64,000 bases of DNA from positions 216,438 through 280,437 of the forward strand of contig NZ_KB217480.1 in assembly GCF_000331305.1 (NCBI RefSeq). Direction: 5' to 3'. The DNA is from Calothrix sp. PCC 7103 (GTDB taxonomy: Bacteria; Cyanobacteriota; Cyanobacteriia; Cyanobacteriales; Nostocaceae). The position numbers and the translations under genes are program-made. A model generated the notes under the pieces. The model was not told the origin of the DNA and searched no databases. It saw nothing but the letters and a program-made list of their open reading frames with translations. Positions 18,398 through 27,164 of this stretch are shown piece after piece (the stretch's first letter is position 1; every line of letters starts with the position of its first letter).

Positions 18398-19636
18398 ATG
18401 TTGAGAAGTGGACATCTCAAACAATGGACAAGGATTGTAAGTTATCACATGCCTCATCTATCTTTACCAGAAGTAACAGGTTTGGCAACTTGGAGTTTTG
18501 GGATGGTAATGACGGGTTCAAGTAGTGTTACAAAAATATCGGAATTTATCAGTAGGCTAAATCAAGAAAAAAGTAATACAGTTAGGCAGAGGCTCAAAGA
18601 ATGGTATCAAAATGCTGATAGCAAAAAAGGTAAAAAACGAAGTGAATTAGATGTAACTAAATGCTTTGTACCTTTACTAAAATGGATTTTGAGTATGTGG
18701 AAAAGTGAAGAAAAACAGCTAACACTTGCGATGGATGCCACTAATATTAGACAGAATTTTACGGTTCTATCTCTTCATGTTCTTTATCAAGGTTGTGGTA
18801 TTCCCGTGGCTTGGAAAATTGTTAAAGGAACTGAGAAAGGCTCTTGGAAGCCTCATTGGCGCAATCTCTTTCAATCACTATTTGATGCAATCCCTTCTGA
18901 CTGGCGTGTAATTGTCTTGGCAGATAGAGGACTTTATGCTGATTGGCTGTTCAATGACATTTGTGCTTTGAATTGGCACCCTTTTTTAAGAATTAACCAA
19001 CAAGGAACATTTCAAATTAAAGGAGAGAAAGAATGGCGTTTTCTTGATACAGTAGTGCCTCAAAAAGATATGAGTTGGTCGGGAATTGTTACCTGCTTTA
19101 AAACTAATCCTCTAGATTGTACTTTATTAGCACGTTGGGAATCAAATTATAAAGAACCTTGGTTGATTATCACCGACTTAAAACCTGAACAAGCAGATAT
19201 TCTCTGGTACGGTTTACGTATCGGCATTGAATCGAGCTATAGAGATATTAAGAGTGATGGGTGGCAATGGCATAAAACTCGTTTAACAGACCCAAAACGG
19301 GCTGAAAGATTATGGTTAGCAATCGCTGTTGCAACATTGTGGACAGTAACAGTTGGTGGTTCACCAGTTGGCGTCGGCTTTGACCCTACCAAACTGGTGA
19401 ACCCGGAGGGTGATATAAATCAACAACCTCCTGAAAATTCAACTTCACAACTTCCTGCTAATCATGTAGAAAAAAAAGCAACTACAGCTAAAAAAACTAG
19501 CCGCCATATTTCTTGTTTTCTGCAAGGACTACTAACAATTATTGCTGATTTACTTAACGGGAAAGCCATTTCTTTAAATGGCTTATTTCCAGAACCACGA
19601 GTACTCTTGAATCCAGCAACTGTTAACAGTTCTTAG
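18398..19636 (+). CDS. IS4-family DDE transposase
   Basis: A 412-residue transposase. The catalytic triad is visible: Asp113 in LAMDATN, Asp176 in VLADRGLY, and Glu278 in GIESSYRDIKSDGWQW, where Y-R-D follows as the YREK-like signature of IS4 relatives. The N-terminal 100 residues are helical and probably bind the inverted repeats. The C-terminal tail (after about residue 340) is polar and low in complexity. It cuts and rejoins the element ends at 17908 and 19732. The gene is full length with intact motifs, so the element may still be mobile. Confidence 0.88.
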   Translation: MLRSGHLKQWTRIVSYHMPHLSLPEVTGLATWSFGMVMTGSSSVTKISEFISRLNQEKSNTVRQRLKEWYQNADSKKGKKRSELDVTKCFVPLLKWILSMWKSEEKQLTLAMDATNIRQNFTVLSLHVLYQGCGIPVAWKIVKGTEKGSWKPHWRNLFQSLFDAIPSDWRVIVLADRGLYADWLFNDICALNWHPFLRINQQGTFQIKGEKEWRFLDTVVPQKDMSWSGIVTCFKTNPLDCTLLARWESNYKEPWLIITDLKPEQADILWYGLRIGIESSYRDIKSDGWQWHKTRLTDPKRAERLWLAIAVATLWTVTVGGSPVGVGFDPTKLVNPEGDINQQPPENSTSQLPANHVEKKATTAKKTSRHISCFLQGLLTIIADLLNGKAISLNGLFPEPRVLLNPATVNSS

Positions 19637-19732
19637 TAAACACTTTTTACGCTTCCTCCTTCCTTGTCTACTTTCCCTCCTGTCTTCCAAGTCTCTTCCG
19701 TGAGCCAAATGTAAAAAACCTACCCTTGTGAG

Positions 19733-19743
19733 GATGCCCCCAG
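19733..19743 (+). repeat. 11-bp target-site duplication, right
   Basis: Exact copy of GATGCCCCCAG at 17897-17907, directly after the right inverted repeat. Confidence 0.85.
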
Positions 19744-19931
19744 ACCCCCTATTCACTACCATGCGGCGAGCAGCGGGTTTGTTGTTGCTTCGCTTCTTTT
19801 GATTTGGGGGTTTCCCCCAAACCCCCATCCGCTGCCCTTGACTCACTTCGCTTACAGAAAATTAGCTGGGGGGTTGCGCTCTCGGTGGGCGGGCTTCTCG
19901 GTGTGTCGTTTAGCTACTGAGGTTTTAGGTC

Positions 19932-20282
19932 ATGCTTACTCGTCGCACAGTTCGCAGTTCTTGGTTCGGTTGTCCAGCTCCTTTGCCACGTGAGGTCTAT
20001 GTGCTTGCAAAGTCTTACGGTGTTGGCATTGCAGCTGTTCGCAGTTCCAGGCGCTCGTTCTCTTACTGGGTCTTGGTTTGCTCGTTTGCTTCCGAGTCTC
20101 AGGCGTTGCAGTTCCGTGCTGCATGTGGTGACCAGTTCTTTGGTTGGTCAGGTACTTTCTTCCACATGCGGCAGGTTGGTCGGCGTTGGCGGGTTTCGGT
20201 TCCTGTCCTAGTTTCGCAGGTCGTGTTCCCAGTTTGTCGTGGGCGCCTGCGTTTAGGGCAGTTTCGCATTGTTACCAGCTAG
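19932..20282 (+). CDS. Possible 116-aa protein in a GC-rich stretch
   Basis: Several overlapping frames are open here because the stretch is unusually GC-rich. This frame looks most protein-like, with SSRRSFSYWVLVCSFASESQ followed by basic and aromatic blocks (FHMRQVGRRWRVSVPVLV). I do not recognise a family and see no good ribosome binding site. It may be a real gene of foreign origin or an artefact of composition. Confidence 0.3.
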   Translation: MLTRRTVRSSWFGCPAPLPREVYVLAKSYGVGIAAVRSSRRSFSYWVLVCSFASESQALQFRAACGDQFFGWSGTFFHMRQVGRRWRVSVPVLVSQVVFPVCRGRLRLGQFRIVTS

Positions 20283-21141
20283 TGTACAGGGTGGGGGGTT
20301 TCGGCTCCCTGCCTTTTTTTTGGCGCCTTCCCTTACAGATAGTTAATAATATACCTTTACATTTATTCGTATCCGAGAATCTATATTTTTATCCGGGCGC
20401 CTAGGATATCCCGAAATCCTCGTTGTCAGTCTAGGATATGGCAGATATTGTTTCTTTTAAAAAAAGTCTGTAATAAACCAGTAGGTTAAATAATTCACAG
20501 ATGTAATAAACCAGGGCGCCTGTTATTTATAGTCTTTTCGTTTCAATCTAGGTTAAATGCTGTTTTTTTTAGAAAAAGCGATTCCGAAATTGTCGAAGGG
20601 CGACATTTGGCGTTACGGTAATACACGGGGTGAGTGTATTGAGTACGTGTTCTGTGAAATTGACTACTTAGTTTCTCTAGTTCACGCTTAACTACATAGG
20701 GGGGGGTGTTCGCACTCTCTCCTTTTTTTTTGGGCGCCTCAAAAGGAGTGATAATTCTTTTTCTATTCGGCGCCTGCGCTGTCGCGATTTGCATACGCTT
20801 CGCGAAAAGTTTATCTAGACCCCACCCCCATCCCCTGCCACCCACCTGATAAAATTATCCCTATTAAAAGAATGCTTCGCGTTCCAAAAATTCTAATTAA
20901 CAAAGCTTCGCTATTATCACGCATACCGATTAAAACAGGCTTTGCAAACTAACAATTTAATAACTTACGTCCATCTTCAAGGGTTGACCACACTTCTATT
21001 AAAAAGGCGCCACTATTAACAACACTCCAATTACAACAGGCGCCAACCTATTAACTACTTCGTAAGTAACGTTTCCTGTATAGGGACATGAATGTTCATG
21101 TGCGTAGCAAATTTTCTTTGTGTGAGCGGCGCCTGTAGTTG
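20283..21141. other. Repeat-rich non-coding region right of the IS
   Basis: About 860 bases without a supported gene: the right copy of the long direct repeat, scattered CTTCGC motifs, a CTTCAAGGGTTGACCACA block echoing 16921-16942, and nine GGCGCC copies. Confidence 0.5.
20425..20597 (+). repeat. Long imperfect direct repeat, right copy
   Basis: Counterpart of 17598-17801 with the same ordered blocks; see that entry. Shorter by about 30 bases because of small gaps. Confidence 0.65.
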
Positions 21142-21684
21142 CTAGAAAACTTTCCGATCCGGTTCATAGACGAGCGCTATAACGCCTGAGCGAAACGATT
21201 GTGATTCTAAAAGCTTCAAAGTTGTGGTGGTATGCTCTTTAAACAAGTGCTTGCCTTTACCCACAACTACAGGGTAAATAAGAAGCCGATAGCAATCCAC
21301 AAGATCATGCTGAATGAGCGTTTGCACTAGCGTAGCACTACCATAGACTAGAATATCCTGACCGTCTTGCTGCTTGAGTTTGGTGAGTTCTTCCACGATA
21401 TTCTTCTTGATCAATATTGAGTTGTTCCACTCCACCTTGTCCAGTCTTGTTGACACCACGTATTTGCGTACATTATTCATGTAATCTGCTCCTTCATCTG
21501 CGCTAGTTGGCCAAGCTGCTGCAAACCCTTGATAGGTTATGCGTCCCAGAAGCAAGGTGTCGCTAGTATCTTGCTCCGAACCTTTAAACTTAGCAATGTC
21601 GTCATTCCAATATGGTGCAGTCCAAACGGGTTCTTCCATAACGCCATCCAGTGACATGAATTCAGTGACGACTACTCTCCGCAT
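21142..21684 (-). CDS. Dihydrofolate reductase-like (RibD C-terminal domain) protein
   Basis: A 180-residue protein with the single RibD-C/DHFR-like fold seen in YwjB/YyaP-type proteins. It has an N-terminal strand with VVVTEFMSLDGVMEEPVW, then DTLLLGRITYQGFAAAWP (the LGR-T-Y motif around the NADPH site), VYGSATLVQTLI, and the closing LIYPVVVGKGKHLF. It probably reduces a pterin- or pyrimidine-type substrate with NADPH; the true substrate is not known. It starts 140 bases after the AraC-type regulator gene and likely shares its transcript. The ATG at 21684 gives the family-typical N terminus. Confidence 0.85.
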   Translation of the reverse strand: MRRVVVTEFMSLDGVMEEPVWTAPYWNDDIAKFKGSEQDTSDTLLLGRITYQGFAAAWPTSADEGADYMNNVRKYVVSTRLDKVEWNNSILIKKNIVEELTKLKQQDGQDILVYGSATLVQTLIQHDLVDCYRLLIYPVVVGKGKHLFKEHTTTTLKLLESQSFRSGVIALVYEPDRKVF

Positions 21685-21823
21685 ACAGGTTCTCCTTTTG
21701 CCGTTCGCTGTCTATATCGCAACGATAGTGCAGCTTGCATAATAGAGTCTTGGAAAAAAACGCAAACTATTAAACCAATTTACCTAAAAGACATGTAACA
21801 TTTAACTTGTTTAACCGTGCTTT

Positions 21824-22489
21824 TCATTCTTCGATTTGCGCGGGCGTTTTTCCAAGGAAGCGCTTGAGCGAATTAGTTAGATGTGCCTGATCAAAATAGC
21901 CTAGCTTGAAGGCAGTATCTAAAATGGATGTACCTTGCTCAAGCAACGAGACAGCTCTAAAGGCGCGTTCGATCTGCTGAATCGTTTTGTGGGTTAATCC
22001 GGTTGCTTCTCTGAACCGATACTGTAAGGAACGTATCGAAATTTTGGGCGTGTATCCTTGTATCACTGCTTCGACTACTGGGTCGCGCGCGAGTATCCCC
22101 TGACGTATAAGCCTGTTAACGAACACCTCGGCATTTTCAAAGGTCGGAAGTTCCCAAGCAGACCCATGCAACCAAAAGGAATTGTTCGACACAAGAGGAA
22201 GAGTCGTATCGTTTCTATCCAGAAGGGTTTTTAACGGGAGATGGGGCATGAATGTGCCAAGTTTGAAGGTGATGCCAAAGAACTCAGCGTCGGCGGGAAA
22301 ATCGGCTTGGGATGCTTTCGTCTCTGGACCTCGCGCGGTGATCAGAGTCTTACCGTTTATAGTCGCGATTACCATCTCCCAGTTGCTAGCAGCTGTCGAA
22401 GTAAAAGTGCCAGCGTGTTCGCTCTCGGTGTGCCAGATAGTTTCGACAAAAGACGAGTTTACCGACCTTGCGTCAAATACAAATTCCAT
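21824..22489 (-). CDS. AraC-family transcriptional regulator
   Basis: A 221-residue protein. Residues 1-130 form a variable sensor domain. Residues about 150-221 contain the two AraC helix-turn-helix units: ISIRSLQYRFREATGLTHKT, then SILDTAFKLGYFDQAHLTNS with the ending LKRFLGKTPAQI. The conserved GYFDQAHL signature is clear. It precedes the DHFR-like reductase on the same strand and probably controls it. The pair contains no GGCGCC and may be an acquired unit. The ligand is unknown. Confidence 0.85.
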   Translation of the reverse strand: MEFVFDARSVNSSFVETIWHTESEHAGTFTSTAASNWEMVIATINGKTLITARGPETKASQADFPADAEFFGITFKLGTFMPHLPLKTLLDRNDTTLPLVSNNSFWLHGSAWELPTFENAEVFVNRLIRQGILARDPVVEAVIQGYTPKISIRSLQYRFREATGLTHKTIQQIERAFRAVSLLEQGTSILDTAFKLGYFDQAHLTNSLKRFLGKTPAQIEE

Positions 22490-22978
22490 ACTGTCTCCCG
22501 TAAGAATGGTAGAACCACCGAATCAACTGGTTAATCTCCACACGGTACGCGCCTTTGCCGAATATTACTTTACAACAAAAAATATTGAAACTTAAATACT
22601 CAGGTATCCAAAAAACTGTTACAGGCGCCTGTTAATCTTACTCCATGAGTAGTACTTGTATATTAAATCCGAATCGTACTAACGTTTATGTAGAGGCACC
22701 TGTAGCAACTGAAAAAGTTTTCCCGCTTCAAAAAGAAGAATTATCATCAAACCACAATTTCAGTCTTTCTGTGACTTACACGGCATTGTTATGTACGCGC
22801 CTTGAAGACCAAGGTTATAAAGGCCACTTCGTTCCTTGAAAAATGCAGTTAAGTCCGCAGTCAAGCCTATTCAAATTTAAGCTATCGGTGGTAATTTTCC
22901 GAAATCAATAATACTTGACTTGTAAATATTATCAGAACAGCAAAACACAAAATTGCATTTAGTATAAGGTAACAAATT
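22490..22978. other. Intergenic region, no supported gene
   Basis: About 490 bases. A 64-codon frame at 22645-22839 (MSSTCILNPNRTNVYVEAPV) is possible but has no clear start signals or family. One GGCGCC at 22624. Confidence 0.35.
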
Positions 22979-23176
22979 ATGGATTCTGATAAATTACAGC
23001 AGTTGCAAAACGAGAACAACGCTTCCTTACCTGAAATAAGTGAGGATGAAAATAGTCAACTTTCTCAGGAAGTTGAGCAAGAAGATTTAAAGCCTGAGAT
23101 TAAGCCACAGGGATGTGTATTTGTAAGACCTTGCCCAACGACTGGTAGTCTTGTCGGTTGTATAGTATGTGGTTAA
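22979..23176 (+). CDS. Candidate peptide precursor with Cys-rich tail (65 aa)
   Basis: Residues 1-44 are acidic and Gln/Glu-rich (LPEISEDENSQLSQEVEQED), like a leader. The last 21 residues switch abruptly to a short Cys/Gly/Pro-rich segment, CVFVRPCPTTGSLVGCIVCG, with four cysteines. This layout resembles a ribosomally made, modified peptide precursor. However, no modification enzyme or transporter is visible nearby, and I do not recognise the family. TAAGGTAAC lies about 5-12 bases upstream of the start. A degenerate copy of the tail-coding DNA follows the stop. Could also be a small metal- or disulfide-binding protein. Confidence 0.5.
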   Translation: MDSDKLQQLQNENNASLPEISEDENSQLSQEVEQEDLKPEIKPQGCVFVRPCPTTGSLVGCIVCG

Positions 23177-23187
23177 TTACTCGTTAT

Positions 23188-23221
23188 GACCTTGCCCAAA
23201 CACTGGTATTCCTGTGGGTTG
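23188..23221 (+). repeat. Degenerate second copy of the Cys-tail coding segment
   Basis: Matches 23127-23160 at about 29 of 34 positions (GACCTTGCCCAA...CTGGTA...). In the matching frame it would encode PCPNTGIPVGW against PCPTTGSLVGC, but it lies beyond the stop codon and in another frame. Confidence 0.6.
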
Positions 23222-23363
23222 GCAAGGTAATACATTTGAAAAAGTAATCAGGTACTGCTTGAATCTTCGATATTTCACACATTGCATTGCTCCCATGCGG
23301 ATACTAGTGTAGTCTGTTTATAGTGAAGCATCACTGATGTTTAATTAACTATTAAGAAGAAAT

Positions 23364-23564
23364 GTGTGTAATATTTACCCGCTCTTTCCTAGATGCAGCT
23401 TGAGAAGTCTAGGAGTGATTTGCTGTAGTGCAGTAGCAATAGTTAGACACTCTGCTATTGCCCAAATCACACCAGACTCTACTTTACCCCAAATTTTAAG
23501 TGTACAGACTATCAATAATAGTAAACTTATAAATGGAGGAACCATTTGTATCACTCAAACGTGA
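23364..23564 (+). pseudogene. N-terminal fragment of a two-partner-secretion adhesin
   Basis: After a hydrophobic signal-like segment the frame reads AQITPDSTLPQILSVQ, then INGGTICITQT. AQITPDSTLP followed by a GGT block is the usual mature N terminus of cyanobacterial filamentous-haemagglutinin (TPS) proteins, which are normally over 500 residues. Here the frame stops at 23564 and no continuation is found, so it is a remnant. Moderate confidence, from a short match. Confidence 0.45.
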
Positions 23565-23982
23565 TGCTAAAAACTATAGGAACCGGAGAAGAAAAAAGCG
23601 CGCAGTTAATTAAATATACTACAAATAATAAAAAATTATGGCTCTTCCGTAGGTGTTATGCTGAACTTAAAACTAAAAATCAGAAATTTCCTTTCAAACC
23701 AAGGCTTTCAGGCAGTTATAGTCTAGATTGCACACAAAAGGGAGAACGTTAAGACTAATGGCTACTATCTTTGTCCAGTAAAGGTTTCAAGCTTATTTTT
23801 AGACGTGTTTAGCATAACAAGTAAGGAAGAACCAAAATTATACTATTGCAGCTTGGCTAAAATAACTGTCCAGTTAAACAATATGAAAAAGGTTGTGGAA
23901 TAAGGCTTTTACCCTTCTGCCATCTGCCCTCGTACTTCTGCCTTTTTGCACTATGGCGCCTGTATGAGCGATTTTCTGTAAG
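23565..23982. other. Intergenic region, no supported gene
   Basis: About 420 bases between the adhesin fragment and the helicase remnant. A frame at 23546-23752 has no protein-like features. Confidence 0.35.
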
Positions 23983-25391
23983 TTAACGTGAGACAGTTAT
24001 CTTAATGAGAGTCAAAACACCTAATCGATTATCATTTAATAAACACCAACTACCAACTAATGCTTTTTCCTTACGCTGTAAAGTCAAAGAAAAATCTTCT
24101 GCTGATTCGGATTTATAAGATTCAAGCAGGCACCTTAATTGACCACGTTCATCATCAGTTAGATATTTGATAGAATTTTGCCACAAATGCAAATCTTGGT
24201 TAATTATTTTTTTTAATTTAGCAGCATCACTCTCATTTATCGCAGCAATTACATCAGATGCTAGTTGTAACATCTTCATTTGCAACTCGGACACACGCGC
24301 ACGGTTAGTAGTAAATGAACTAATATAATCCCACTGCTTCAATTGGTATGCTGCTTGCTCAAGCATTAAATTCGCATTGACTACATCATTCTCATTTTTA
24401 CCAGTAATCCAACCACGATACAAATCAAATACTTCTTCCCAAGTAGAATTACTACCACATCCAAAAAACTCGTACCATTTATCATAACTATCAAAATTTA
24501 CTGCTTTATTTCCAAATTCTGCCCTCATCCAATACTCGTACCACCATGTCTCACCGAACGGACGTACTCGCTTTAAATAATCGTGCCAAACTCGCATCGT
24601 GGAGTCGCTAGTGTCACCATCAAACACGGCACCTAAAAACCATTCACTTGGAGGAGTTGTTCTATAGTGGTCAAAGAATATCGGTATTGAAGCACAACTT
24701 TCTCGTTAAAGGCGCCGTCGCATACCAATTCTAAGGATTCAGTCGTGTAATCTTCGGCGCCCATCGTAAGTTTGGAGTAATCGATTAACCCACCCCATCC
24801 AAAATGACGTACTGGTGTAATTTGTCCCGCCGCTGCCAGTTCATCAAGGTATGGTCCAACTACCAAACAATCATAGAATTGACAAAAACCTTGGTCTTGT
24901 TTTGTACGCCACGGTGAACCTGTTAGACCCAAGAATTTACATTTCGAGAGGGCAAATATTTCACCACTGTAATGGAGCATAATATTATATGTCGTGCCCC
25001 AGTAACTAGTAGTGTGAGCTTCATCAAAAATAACTAAGTCAATATTCTCTAGTAATTCCCGATTGTTTAAGGTTTGTAGCATTGTTACCTGGACGGGCGC
25101 CTGATAATTTACCGGATTGGCACCGTGGATAACTGCCGCTTCAATACCATAAAATCGTTGCAATTTATCAACCGTTTGGCTAACTAGTTTTATTCTATGA
25201 CAGCAAAATAAAACTCGTTTACCTTTACGCACCCAACGCGCGATTAAGTCTGCTGCAACAATTGTTTTTCCACCCCCAGTTGGCAGGAACAGTAAGCATG
25301 AATTTTTACCCGCGTTGTAGTAACTTTCAATTTTTGCAAGTAAATCTTGTTGTATGCTAGTTAGTTGGATAGCTGGGGCAATACTCAACAT
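23983..25391 (-). pseudogene. SF2 DEAD/DEAH-type helicase, frameshifted and internally deleted
   Basis: The first frame (25391-24633) encodes RecA domain 1: LFLPTGGGKT (Walker A), VIFDEAH (motif II) and GLTGSP (motif III). It then runs out of frame near 24680, where the frame reading DHYRTTPPSEWFLGAVFDGD takes over; a single lost base explains this. The second frame continues to 23983 but, after the motif-IV-like DGDTSDST, passes straight to a C-terminal helical region (RVWHDYLKRVRPFGETWWYE). Motifs V and VI are missing, so about 100 or more residues were also deleted. The product cannot be an active helicase. Relatives are plasmid or phage-type helicases. Confidence 0.75.
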
Positions 25392-26246
25392 ATGGATTTA
25401 AATGAAAACGATAATTATAATAATGATTTAAGCAACCGTGATAATAAATTTTACCTCCAATTTACGCAAAGGGGTAAAATTATTATTAAGGATGACAAAA
25501 AATATTTTCAATGCGAGTCTGATGGGGAAACCTTTCTTGTTAAAAGCAAAGGTAATTATCATTCTCAAGACGCTGATATTATTGATGAATTCAGATATTT
25601 TTCTGTAATACCGATTTGTGAGAGCAGTGGAACAATTCTTTCATATCATATTATTGGACTAGATAAAAAAGCTACTACTGAAACATTTATAATTCAAGCT
25701 AGAGTTAAACAAACAATCAAAACAGGCGCCGTACAGCTTTTAATTAGTATAAAAGGTAGCACAAATCTTACAATTCCTGTGCAAACAAATAATCAATTCA
25801 AGATGACTATTGGTCGGATATATCTTTGCCAAGGATATAGAACAAATAATAAAATTTATATTTCTAATTATGCTTTAATACCTGAAAGTCTTACCAACGA
25901 AGAAAAAAGAACAATAGTCGAGCAATTCAATACGAACATCGATAAATATGCCGAAGTTGTTGCTTCAGACCACAATGGTGTTTTATTATATATTCCCGCC
26001 AACCAACTAGAATCAACACAGTGGCGCCCTGCTGCCGATAAAAAGTATAAACTAGTAGCACATCAAGATGGCATTAAAATAGTTAACGCGGCGCCTGTGA
26101 ATATTGACGATAGCTCTGAGATAAATATTCCTAAAAGATGTCAATACTGTATTTATGAAGTTAATTCAATTTGCAGAAAATCTGATTCACCACTATTTTC
26201 ATCAATAGTAGCTCCAGATTCTACTTGTATTAAATGTACAGTTTAG
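25392..26246 (+). CDS. Unknown 284-aa protein with C-terminal Cys cluster
   Basis: Start at the ATG at 25392 (MDLNENDNYNND). The frame is open 27 bases upstream into the divergent helicase gene. The body is β-rich and polar with no recognised fold. The last 35 residues carry six cysteines in C-x2-C, C and C-x2-C arrangements (RCQYCIYEVNSICRKS, STCIKCTV), suggesting a zinc-binding or Fe-S element. Three GGCGCC-type sites show it has long been on this replicon. Function unknown. Confidence 0.55.
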   Translation: MDLNENDNYNNDLSNRDNKFYLQFTQRGKIIIKDDKKYFQCESDGETFLVKSKGNYHSQDADIIDEFRYFSVIPICESSGTILSYHIIGLDKKATTETFIIQARVKQTIKTGAVQLLISIKGSTNLTIPVQTNNQFKMTIGRIYLCQGYRTNNKIYISNYALIPESLTNEEKRTIVEQFNTNIDKYAEVVASDHNGVLLYIPANQLESTQWRPAADKKYKLVAHQDGIKIVNAAPVNIDDSSEINIPKRCQYCIYEVNSICRKSDSPLFSSIVAPDSTCIKCTV

Positions 26247-26551
26247 CGCTACTTTTGGTAATTGCTTCGATAATTTGTCTTGCTGGGCGCGCCAATAATA
26301 TAAATCACCAAGCTTTTGGTATGCAACCGATAGCGCCACATTTTTGGGGCTAGCTTTTTTACTTATTCGTTCGGTATTTTTTTAGGTGCCAAATACTTAA
26401 AAATGGCTACAAAAAAAGACAAGGAAAAGGGGCATTTAGGGCGCCGTAAAATACTATAAATTTAACGTACTGTACCAAAACTGATAATGGTAATGATTTT
26501 ATCGGTTATTATTAATTTTTATCAGGTTATTTAGTAGGTGAACAGGCGCCA
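26247..26551. other. Intergenic region with possible gene scraps
   Basis: About 300 bases without a complete gene. A minus-strand stretch near 26255-26320 (LGDLYYWRAQQDKLSKQLPK) and a plus-strand stretch with GACAAGGAAAAGGGGCA (shared with 48857-48873) look like eroded coding pieces. Confidence 0.3.
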
Positions 26552-26794
26552 ATGCTGTCAAATTCTTTAATCGAGCAAGCAGTAAATATAAATACTCATC
26601 CTGATATCCTGCGACACTGTTCAAAAATATTGAATATCATTGCTAACCATCCCAAGGCGCCTCTAAACGCTTGGATAGAAAGATACGTTGTTGCTCAAAA
26701 CCCTAGTACTCCCGCTCATGTAATTTCTCAACTTGCTGTAGATGCAAATCGACTGGTGCGCGCGGTAGCTGTAGAAAGACTAAAAACTTTCTGA
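26552..26794 (+). CDS. Leucine-rich-variant (LRV) repeat protein (80 aa)
   Basis: The second half matches the LRV repeat pattern: VAQNPSTPAHVISQLAVDAN followed by RLVRAVAVERLK. The first half (IANHPKAPLNAWIERY) is a weaker repeat. LRV repeats form a helical, protein-binding superhelix. A start at 26552 follows a GGCGCC directly. It may be a fragment of a longer LRV protein; another LRV protein is at 35201-35668. Confidence 0.55.
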   Translation: MLSNSLIEQAVNINTHPDILRHCSKILNIIANHPKAPLNAWIERYVVAQNPSTPAHVISQLAVDANRLVRAVAVERLKTF

Positions 26795-27164
26795 GCGTAC
26801 ATCTAGATAGGTGGTTTTAGGAGTACCTTAGCCAGAAATGATAAAAGGCGCCAATACCTTCACAGTTCGTAATAGTTTCTATGATGCTCGATGCCCAAAT
26901 TGGACTTTTCCGTAAACTCCGATAACTCACATCTTGCACCAAGAAAAATTGATGGATTTTAAGCACTCAGTAGTAAGCGCAAAAGCCTTGATTTATTGAT
27001 AAAAGGCAATAAAAGTAGTGTAGCTTTATTGCGTAGCTTTTTGCTTTAACCGAGTATGTACTGAGAGGTGCAAGATATAAGATAAGGTTCATGAGCATTA
27101 AAGTTATAACAGCCACGGAGTCTGATATTATGTATTTATAGATAATAATCTTTCCTCGTGCCAG
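26795..27164. other. Intergenic region, nothing recognised
   Basis: About 370 bases, one GGCGCC (26847). No supported gene or regulatory element. Confidence 0.35.

Larger units (their letters stand above)
17908..19732 (+). mobile_element. Complete IS4-type insertion sequence (1825 bp)
   Basis: The ends are perfect 23-bp inverted repeats: CTCACAAGGGTAGGTTTTTT... at 17908-17930 and its complement at 19710-19732. Similarity continues inward for about 75 bp (AGGAAGGAAAGTGGACAAGG against AGGAGGGAAAGTAGACAAGG). An 11-bp direct duplication flanks it, the length seen for IS4-family members. It carries a DDE transposase gene and, ahead of it, a small four-helix-bundle (S23-type) gene with frame damage. 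The target was the palindrome CTGGGGGATGCCCCCAG. No GGCGCC occurs inside. Confidence 0.88.

Noticed and set aside
20543..20845. Minus-strand 100-codon frame
   Set aside because: Covers part of the long direct repeat and poly-T/G tracts; composition is not protein-like and no start signal is seen.
23546..23752. Plus-strand 68-codon frame
   Set aside because: No homology, overlaps the adhesin fragment end, and has no start signal.
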